A stretch of 64,000 nucleotides of DNA. It comes from Rhodoferax potami. GTDB lineage: Bacteria; Pseudomonadota; Gammaproteobacteria; Burkholderiales; Burkholderiaceae_C. Below the pieces are notes generated by a model. That model was not told where the DNA came from, did not search any database, and saw only the letters and a list, made by a program, of their open reading frames with translations. A program made the translations under genes and the position numbers. Shown piece by piece: positions 57,707-64,000 of the stretch (the first letter of the stretch is position 1; each line of letters opens with the position of its first letter). The stretch spans positions 3,038,001 to 3,102,000 of the forward strand of contig NZ_JAVBIJ010000001.1 in the NCBI RefSeq assembly GCF_032193765.1, in the 5' to 3' direction.

Positions 57707-58243
57707 TCAGGCATGGGCTGCAAGCGGGCTACGCACAAACTGGAAATGCACAGCCAACCAGTCACTGGTAATTTCGCTGGGCACCCACACGCCCTGCTCG
57801 ACATGGGCGGCTGCGTGGGCCATATCCGCGGTGTGAACCAGTCCAACGCCCAAGCTGGTTTGCAAGTACAGCAAGCCTTGCTCGTCGATATAGCTTTCCA
57901 ACACAGACACTGGTGCTCCCGTATGGGCGCGAACCTGTCCGTCAGGTTGAATGCGCCAGATCCAAGGTGTGTGCATCAGCTCCACATACACCCGCTGCGG
58001 CCCATTCTGAAAGTACCAGCAACCCAATGCATCGGCGGCATAGTTCCGTTGGATAAAGTCGATCAGTTTTTCATGCTGTAAGCGGCTACCTCGCGCTTCC
58101 AAAATATTGGATGCAAAGGCCCCATTGGCCTGCGCGGCGTCGTCCCGCAGGTACCAATCGCCGCGTCCATCCAGCCCAAGCCAGCCATAGCAATCAGGCA
58201 CGTTTGGCCACTTGGCCATGGCTTGTTTCACAATGTCATCCAT
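57707..58243 (-). CDS. Conserved-looking hypothetical protein co-transcribed with the YheT hydrolase gene
   Basis: A protein of 178 residues from ATG 58243, which overlaps the yheT stop by 8 bases and has GGGGAG upstream; the open frame goes on to 58354 inside yheT. It is Trp/Tyr-rich and acidic (GWLGLDGRGDWYLRDD, WYFQNGPQRVYVELM), without signal peptide or membrane segment. I recall similar proteins next to yheT in other betaproteobacteria, but cannot name a function. A dispersed repeat lies about 10 bases behind its stop. Confidence 0.7.
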   Translation of the reverse strand: MDDIVKQAMAKWPNVPDCYGWLGLDGRGDWYLRDDAAQANGAFASNILEARGSRLQHEKLIDFIQRNYAADALGCWYFQNGPQRVYVELMHTPWIWRIQPDGQVRAHTGAPVSVLESYIDEQGLLYLQTSLGVGLVHTADMAHAAAHVEQGVWVPSEITSDWLAVHFQFVRSPLAAHA

Positions 58244-59249
58244 GGGCGCGCTCCCCGCCGGGCAATGCTGAAGCGAGCCAGTTGCCCACCGCCTCTGGCA
58301 TGGTACGAACATGACCCGGCACGTTTCCATGTGGGAAGCCGACATGGCCTCCATGCGCTGGTTGCCACAAGGTCACAAAGTCGCCAACATCAGCCTGCGA
58401 GGGAAGACTCCACGCGGGCACAAATGGATCGTTGCGCGCATTCACCACCAGCGCAGGTATGCGAATGCGTGACAAGTGCGGCTTGGCGGAGCCACGGGCC
58501 CAATAGTCTTCGGTACTGCTGAAGCCGTGGAGGGGCGCAGTGAACAGATTGTCAAACTCGTAGAGGTCTTTGGCGGCGCGCAAGGCGTCGCCATCAAACA
58601 AGCCGGGGAACTGGGCCAGCTTTTGCAGCGCCTTGGGGACCATGGTGTTTAAGAACATGCGGGTGTACACCCACCGGTTAAAGCCGCGTCCGATGGCGTA
58701 GCCACCTGCGGCAAGGTCGATGGGCGAACACACGGCCGCAACAGCTTGGGCCGTTTGGCCTGCTGTGTCACCGGCCTCCTCGGCCCATCGCAGCAGGGCA
58801 TTGCCACCCAAGGACACGCCGGCTGCGATGATGGGGCCCTGATGGCGTTTGCGGAACTGGTCGAGGATCCAGCCTATTTCTTCATAGTCCCCGGAATGGT
58901 AAGCGCGGGGCGCCAGATTCAGCTCGCCGCTGCAGCCCCGAAAATGGGGCACGGCGTAGGCATAGCCTTGTGCGCGTGCATAGTCCGCAAAGGCTTCGGC
59001 GTAATGGCTGCGCGAACTGCCCTCGAGCCCGTGAAACAGCACCAGGAGCGGGCGCTCTGCCAGTGCTGGTGTGACCAGCCAATCCACATCCACAAAGTCT
59101 CGGTCGGGGGTACTCCAGCGCTCCCGGCGGTATTCCGGATGCGGGCCGAAGACGCGTCGCGAGTACAAGGCCGGCCAAATGGTCTGGAGATTGCCACCCG
59201 GCAACCAAGAAGGCGCTACATAATTCATAGCGCTTGGCGCTTTTTTCAT
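58236..59249 (-). CDS. Alpha/beta hydrolase, YheT family
   Basis: A protein of about 337 residues. The N-terminal block is APSWLPGGNLQTIWPAL, the oxyanion region is FHGLEGSS, the nucleophile is in GVSLGGNAL, and the charge-relay His is near HGGHVGFP. YheT-type hydrolases are of unknown substrate, probably esters or lipids. The start is unclear: ATG 59249 and 59228 both lie inside a 47-bp repeat, while TTG 59270 overlaps the stop of the preceding gene. I use 59249. Confidence 0.85.
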   Translation of the reverse strand: MKKAPSAMNYVAPSWLPGGNLQTIWPALYSRRVFGPHPEYRRERWSTPDRDFVDVDWLVTPALAERPLLVLFHGLEGSSRSHYAEAFADYARAQGYAYAVPHFRGCSGELNLAPRAYHSGDYEEIGWILDQFRKRHQGPIIAAGVSLGGNALLRWAEEAGDTAGQTAQAVAAVCSPIDLAAGGYAIGRGFNRWVYTRMFLNTMVPKALQKLAQFPGLFDGDALRAAKDLYEFDNLFTAPLHGFSSTEDYWARGSAKPHLSRIRIPALVVNARNDPFVPAWSLPSQADVGDFVTLWQPAHGGHVGFPHGNVPGHVRTMPEAVGNWLASALPGGERAHG

Positions 59250-59261
59250 GGGCGTGCTGCC
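59215..59261 (+). repeat. 47-bp dispersed repeat at the yheT start
   Basis: It begins GCTACATAATTCATAGC, continues GCTTGGCGCTTTTTTCATG, and lacks the final GCTAG. It is antisense to yheT and contains both of its ATG start candidates. It is closest to the copy at 9852-9898 (the head TAATTCATAGC is shared). Confidence 0.6.
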
Positions 59262-59266
59262 GCTAT

Positions 59267-59722
59267 TCAATGGAGAACCTGTGGTGTTTGATGGTGCTGG
59301 GCTGCATCTTCAGGGCTCCCCGGGCTCGCGTGGTGTACGACGAGCCGCCAGCCTTGCGGAGTCTTGTGGTACACGTTAGTAGCAACAACATGCGCTTTGC
59401 TAGGGCCTTCGGGCGTAAGAATCTCCACGGTTTCCAGCACATGGTGAACCGCACTGGCCAGGGACTCCACCCGACGAATATGTTCCGGCTTTACATGGAT
59501 AGCCCCCCCGTGCGCGAACATCGCCTCGAATGCGGCGCGGATCGCACCCACGCCGATCAATCGGGTACCACCGGGATGGATACACGCGATGTCATCTTCG
59601 TCCGCCCAACACGCCATCAGCTTGTCGATGTCGCCAAGCTGCATCGCTTCGTAGAAAGCGGCTTCAATTTCATCAGGCGTTCCGCCAATAGCGGCGTGCA
59701 TTTTTGCTGGGTTTTTAGGCAT
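59267..59722 (-). CDS. SnoaL-like/NTF2-fold protein
   Basis: This 151-residue protein has an alpha+beta cone fold: GTPDEIEAAFYEAMQLGDIDKLMACWADEDDIACIHPGG at the N-terminus and VYHKTPQGWRLVVHHAS at the C-terminus. This is typical of the DUF4440/SnoaL-like family, close to calcium/calmodulin-kinase association-domain-like proteins of bacteria. No catalytic residues are certain. It is the first gene of a three-gene minus-strand unit with yheT and the 178-residue protein. Confidence 0.82.
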   Translation of the reverse strand: MPKNPAKMHAAIGGTPDEIEAAFYEAMQLGDIDKLMACWADEDDIACIHPGGTRLIGVGAIRAAFEAMFAHGGAIHVKPEHIRRVESLASAVHHVLETVEILTPEGPSKAHVVATNVYHKTPQGWRLVVHHASPGSPEDAAQHHQTPQVLH

Positions 59723-59801
59723 ATTCGCATTCTCGCGTATCTGTCATGGTCCTGAAGGGTCAGGGTACAGTAGGATGAGCACTTCAGTTCAGGAGTTTTT
59801 C

Positions 59802-60434
59802 ATGGTGTATCGATACACACCCCACAAAGGGAATTTGTTCGCACGGTTCACAGCGTATGCAGCCGCACTCGGATTTGCGCTGGTTTTGTCAGGCTGTGGG
59901 TACAACGAGTTTCAGCGCTTGGATGAACAGTCCAAGGCTGCGTGGAGCGAAGTGCTCAACCAATACCAGCGGCGCGCTGACCTGGTGCCCAACATCGTGG
60001 CTACCGTTAAGGGTGAAGCCGCTTTCGAGCAGGACACCCTTACCAAAGTGGTGGAGGCTCGCGCTAAGGCAACCAGCATGCAAGTGACTCCCGAGACTTT
60101 GAATAATCCGGAGGCTTTTTCCAAGTTTCAGAAGGCTCAGGGAGAACTGGGTGGAGCTTTGAGCCGACTGCTGGTAGTGAGCGAGCAGTATCCCAACTTG
60201 AAGGCAAACCAAGGCTTTAGTGATCTGCGTGTCCAACTGGAAGGAACCGAAAACCGCATCACGGTGGCCCGTAATCGTTACATCCAAAGTGTGCAGGATT
60301 ACAACATCCTGGCGCGTAGCTTTCCTAGCAACCTCACGGCGTCCGTCCTAGGGTATCAGCCAAAACCCACTTTAGCGGTTGCGAATGAAGCCGCCATCAC
60401 CGTACCGCCGACCGTGGACTTCGAGAAAAAATAG
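59802..60434 (+). CDS. lemA: LemA family lipoprotein
   Basis: A protein of 210 residues from ATG 59802, chosen because AGGAG lies 6 bases upstream (an ATG at 59775 is upstream of it). The N-terminal segment ends in the lipobox LSGC, followed by GYNEFQRLDEQ. A helical LemA body follows, with WSEVLNQYQRRADLVPNIVATVKGEA. LemA proteins have a role at the envelope, not well defined. It is the first gene of a three-gene unit with two TPM-domain genes. Confidence 0.9.
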   Translation: MVYRYTPHKGNLFARFTAYAAALGFALVLSGCGYNEFQRLDEQSKAAWSEVLNQYQRRADLVPNIVATVKGEAAFEQDTLTKVVEARAKATSMQVTPETLNNPEAFSKFQKAQGELGGALSRLLVVSEQYPNLKANQGFSDLRVQLEGTENRITVARNRYIQSVQDYNILARSFPSNLTASVLGYQPKPTLAVANEAAITVPPTVDFEKK

Positions 60435-60435
60435 C

Positions 60436-61353
60436 ATGGAACTGCGGAACCGATGGTCGCGCGGCCTTGTTACCTTGCTGTTCGGCATGGTGATGTGGGG
60501 CGTCGGGCTGGGGTCGCATGCCGCGGGTGTGATCGCCGTTCCTGCACTTCAGGCTCGGGTCACGGATACCAGTGGCACTTTACAAGCCGAGGAGATTCGG
60601 CAACTTGAAGCGGAGTTGGCTGCTATCGAGACTGATACAGGTAGCCAGTTAGTGATCTGGCTTCTGCCCAGCAGTGGCGGCGAGGACATTGCGGCATTGG
60701 CCAACAGGGTGGCTAATGAATGGAAGGTCGGCCGAAAGCTGGAGGGTGACGGCCTGCTGATCCTCGTAGCCAAGAACGACCGGCGGATTCGCATTGAGGT
60801 GGCCAAGGCTCTCGAAGGAGCCATTCCTGACGTGATGGCAGGGCGCGTGATCCAACAGCAAATGGCTCCACGTTTTGCGGAGGGAGACTACCTTGGCGGA
60901 TTACGTAATGGCGTAGCGGCCCTAGCATCTTTTATTAAAGCGGAAGGGCTACCTGCCCCGCAGGGGCCTTCTGGTTCCGGGGCACACGCGCAGAACTTCA
61001 ATTGGGTGGAACTTGGCGTATTTGTCTTCTTTGCCTCTGCCATCGGAGGCACGATGGCCCGGCAGGCCTTGGGTACTCGCCTCGGCTCTGCTGTGGTCGG
61101 TGTTTTGTCGGCTGCATTGGTGTTTTATGTCACTCAATGGTGGCTGAGCTGCCTGATTGCGGGCGTAGGCGGCTTTATGCTTTCGATCATGATGAGTCGC
61201 GCTAGCACCAGATCTATGGGTCACCATGCATCGGGCTTGTCTTTTGGCACCGGCACCACCTCCGGGCACGACGCGGGCAGCTCCTCTGCCGGCAGCTTCA
61301 GATCGGGAGGCGGCGGCAATTTTGGCGGTGGTGGCGCCTCAGGAGGTTGGTAA
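60436..61353 (+). CDS. TPM-domain (YgcG-like) membrane protein
   Basis: This 305-residue protein has a signal peptide (1-30), a TPM domain (about 40-170; VTDTSGTLQAEEIRQLEAELAAI and GDGLLILVAKNDRRIRIEV), two membrane segments (about 195-255) and a Gly/Ser-rich tail ending GGGGNFGGGGASGGW. The TPM domain is also found in plant TLP18.3, a phosphatase-like factor. It is one base after the lemA stop, and the two families are often paired. The tail is of the type that leads to surface or membrane aggregation. Confidence 0.88.
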   Translation: MELRNRWSRGLVTLLFGMVMWGVGLGSHAAGVIAVPALQARVTDTSGTLQAEEIRQLEAELAAIETDTGSQLVIWLLPSSGGEDIAALANRVANEWKVGRKLEGDGLLILVAKNDRRIRIEVAKALEGAIPDVMAGRVIQQQMAPRFAEGDYLGGLRNGVAALASFIKAEGLPAPQGPSGSGAHAQNFNWVELGVFVFFASAIGGTMARQALGTRLGSAVVGVLSAALVFYVTQWWLSCLIAGVGGFMLSIMMSRASTRSMGHHASGLSFGTGTTSGHDAGSSSAGSFRSGGGGNFGGGGASGGW

Positions 61354-61868
61354 TGGAAATCCGCCTGCTTCGATGGATTAGACATCGCTGGTTGGACGAC
61401 GCTGCCCTTCGTCTTCCGCACGGGTTTGTCGAGCGCTTAGCCGAAGGAATTCGACGTAGTGAGCAGGCTCACAGCGCACAGGTTAGCCTACATATCGAAA
61501 GCTCTTTGCCAACTTCCTACTTGTGGCGCAAGCGAGAAATGTCGGCGCTGCTCGAAATGCGTGCAAAGGATTTGTTTGCGTCCAAAGGCATTTGGGATAC
61601 CGAAGAAAACAACGGCCTGCTTATCTATCTTTGTCTGGCTGAACGTTCCGTGGAGCTTGTCTTTGATCGTGCTGTACAACGTGCCATCGATGGCGCTCAG
61701 TGGGAGTCGATGCTGTCTCGAATGGCACAGCATGTGCAATCAAGCGATATAGAAGTGGGCATGCTCGAGTTTCTGGGTGAGATGTCGACGTTGCTGGCCG
61801 AACACTTTCCCGTCACTCAAGGTAGAACGCCGACGAACGAGATCAGCGACACACCTACCCTCCAGTAG
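61353..61868 (+). CDS. Second TPM-domain protein
   Basis: A protein of 171 residues from ATG 61353, which overlaps the TAA stop of the preceding gene by one base (TAATG) behind AGGAGG. It lacks a signal peptide and membrane segments. It has a compact TPM-like body (residues about 20-150; FVERLAEGIRRSEQAHSAQVSLHIE and ENNGLLIYLCLAERSVELVFDRAV). It is a cytoplasmic relative of the second gene in the lemA operon. It lacks the glycine-rich tail. A bidirectional terminator follows. Confidence 0.85.
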   Translation: MEIRLLRWIRHRWLDDAALRLPHGFVERLAEGIRRSEQAHSAQVSLHIESSLPTSYLWRKREMSALLEMRAKDLFASKGIWDTEENNGLLIYLCLAERSVELVFDRAVQRAIDGAQWESMLSRMAQHVQSSDIEVGMLEFLGEMSTLLAEHFPVTQGRTPTNEISDTPTLQ

Positions 61869-61884
61869 TGATGTTCAGCCCATA

Positions 61885-61912
61885 AAAAAAGCCACCCGAG
61901 GGTGGCTTTTTT
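61885..61912. terminator. Bidirectional intrinsic terminator between the lemA operon and atpC
   Basis: The stem AAAAAAGCCACCC / GGGTGGCTTTTTT has a GA loop and T runs on both strands. It serves the lemA operon on the plus strand and the ATP synthase operon on the minus strand. Confidence 0.95.
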
Positions 61913-61928
61913 GTTCAAGCAACAGAGC

Positions 61929-62345
61929 TTATTTCTTCTTCAAGAACTTGCGTGCTGCCGAGATCTCTGCGGCCATCACAGCGATTTCCGACTGGATACG
62001 GGCGATGTCGATTTCGCTCTTGGCATTCTTCAAGGCTTCTTCCGCAGCCGCTTTGGCAGCATTGGATTTTTCCTCGTCCAGATCCTTGCCGCGAATGGCA
62101 GTGTCCGACAACACAGTCACGCAGTTAGGCTGCACTTCCAACAGGCCGCCGGCTACGAACACAAACTCTTCGCTGCCATCGGCTTTTTGAATGCGCACCG
62201 AGCCGGGCTTGATGCGCGTGATCAGGGGCGTGTGGCGGGGCTTGATGCCCAACTCGCCAGCCTCACCTGGAAGCGCCACGAAGACGGCTTCACCGGAGAA
62301 GATGGACTCTTCTGCACTGACCACATCAACGTGGATGGTGTTCAT
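61929..62345 (-). CDS. atpC: ATP synthase F1 epsilon subunit
   Basis: This 138-residue protein has an N-terminal beta-sandwich (about 1-86; [42 protein letters not shown]) and a C-terminal helical hairpin rich in Ala/Lys. It forms part of the central rotor stalk and inhibits ATP hydrolysis. It lies 3 bases after the atpD stop and is last in the operon. Confidence 0.97.
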   Translation of the reverse strand: MNTIHVDVVSAEESIFSGEAVFVALPGEAGELGIKPRHTPLITRIKPGSVRIQKADGSEEFVFVAGGLLEVQPNCVTVLSDTAIRGKDLDEEKSNAAKAAAEEALKNAKSEIDIARIQSEIAVMAAEISAARKFLKKK

Positions 62346-62348
62346 GAC

Positions 62349-63779
<1,431 letters not shown>

Positions 63780-63822
63780 TTAAATCTTTAACAAAAACTC
63801 AGATGCTTCCGTGCGGTATGGT

Positions 63823-64000
<178 letters not shown>

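Overview
The window reads as chromosomal DNA of a GC-rich betaproteobacterium of the Comamonadaceae (Rhodoferax/Curvibacter/Polaromonas-like). Support comes from the protein families and their order (pilT-pilU beside the PLP-homeostasis gene, rsmI-yraN-diaA-dolP, atpG-atpD-atpC), a PutA without an N-terminal DNA-binding domain, and several chemoreceptors. The genus is an inference.

Layout. 0-6.7 kb: phenylpropanoid/lignin-monomer catabolism. It holds a crotonase, a CouO-like amidohydrolase with a MarR regulator and a palindromic operator, then a V4R/XylR-type sigma-54 activator divergent from an aromatic aldehyde dehydrogenase and a coniferyl-alcohol-dehydrogenase-like SDR, with a good -24/-12 promoter. 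6.8-14.8 kb: LysR regulator, solo GlcD-type oxidase, PhyH-type dioxygenase, overlapping asparaginase-arginase pair, chemoreceptor. 15-21 kb: purT with an apparent one-base frameshift near its start, a metallo-beta-lactamase-fold hydrolase, a membrane-anchored chemoreceptor, and an overlapping receiver/hybrid-kinase pair. 21-33 kb: putA, an OmpA-like protein, a third chemoreceptor, an Lrp regulator, an amino-acid-type binding protein, PLPHP, pilT, pilU and a beta-hydroxyacid dehydrogenase. 33-36 kb: dolP-diaA-yraN divergent from rsmI.

35.8-40 kb: a De Ley-Doudoroff type galactose/galactonate cluster (dgoA, dgoK, GntR regulator, SDR sugar dehydrogenase, SMP-30 lactonase) with no dehydratase in view. 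40-43.4 kb: a MATE transporter gene split by a complete IS21-family element; removing the element and one copy of a 4-bp target duplication restores an intact 451-codon frame. 43.5-49.8 kb: an alpha-glucoside ABC operon (aglK-E-F-G-A order). 50-53 kb: small protein, protein tyrosine phosphatase, RhlE helicase, and a response regulator with an excisionase-type HTH. 53.4-55.5 kb: IclR regulator divergent from pobA. 55.6-64 kb: degenerate EAL-HDOD protein, tRNA-Arg(CCG), cytochrome c5-type protein, YheT hydrolase group, a LemA-TPM-TPM operon, and the end of the ATP synthase operon.

The most unusual structure is a dispersed 47-bp imperfect repeat, found by eye at eleven sites (plus one weak one), in both orientations. 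It shares a skeleton GCTA-N9-TAGC, then GCGC about 23 bases in, and GCGCTAG or GGGCTAG near the far end. Five copies are intergenic or at a gene edge. Six lie inside reading frames without breaking them: once in glcD, three times in putA, once in the PLPHP gene and once in the beta-hydroxyacid dehydrogenase. I cannot name a described family for it.
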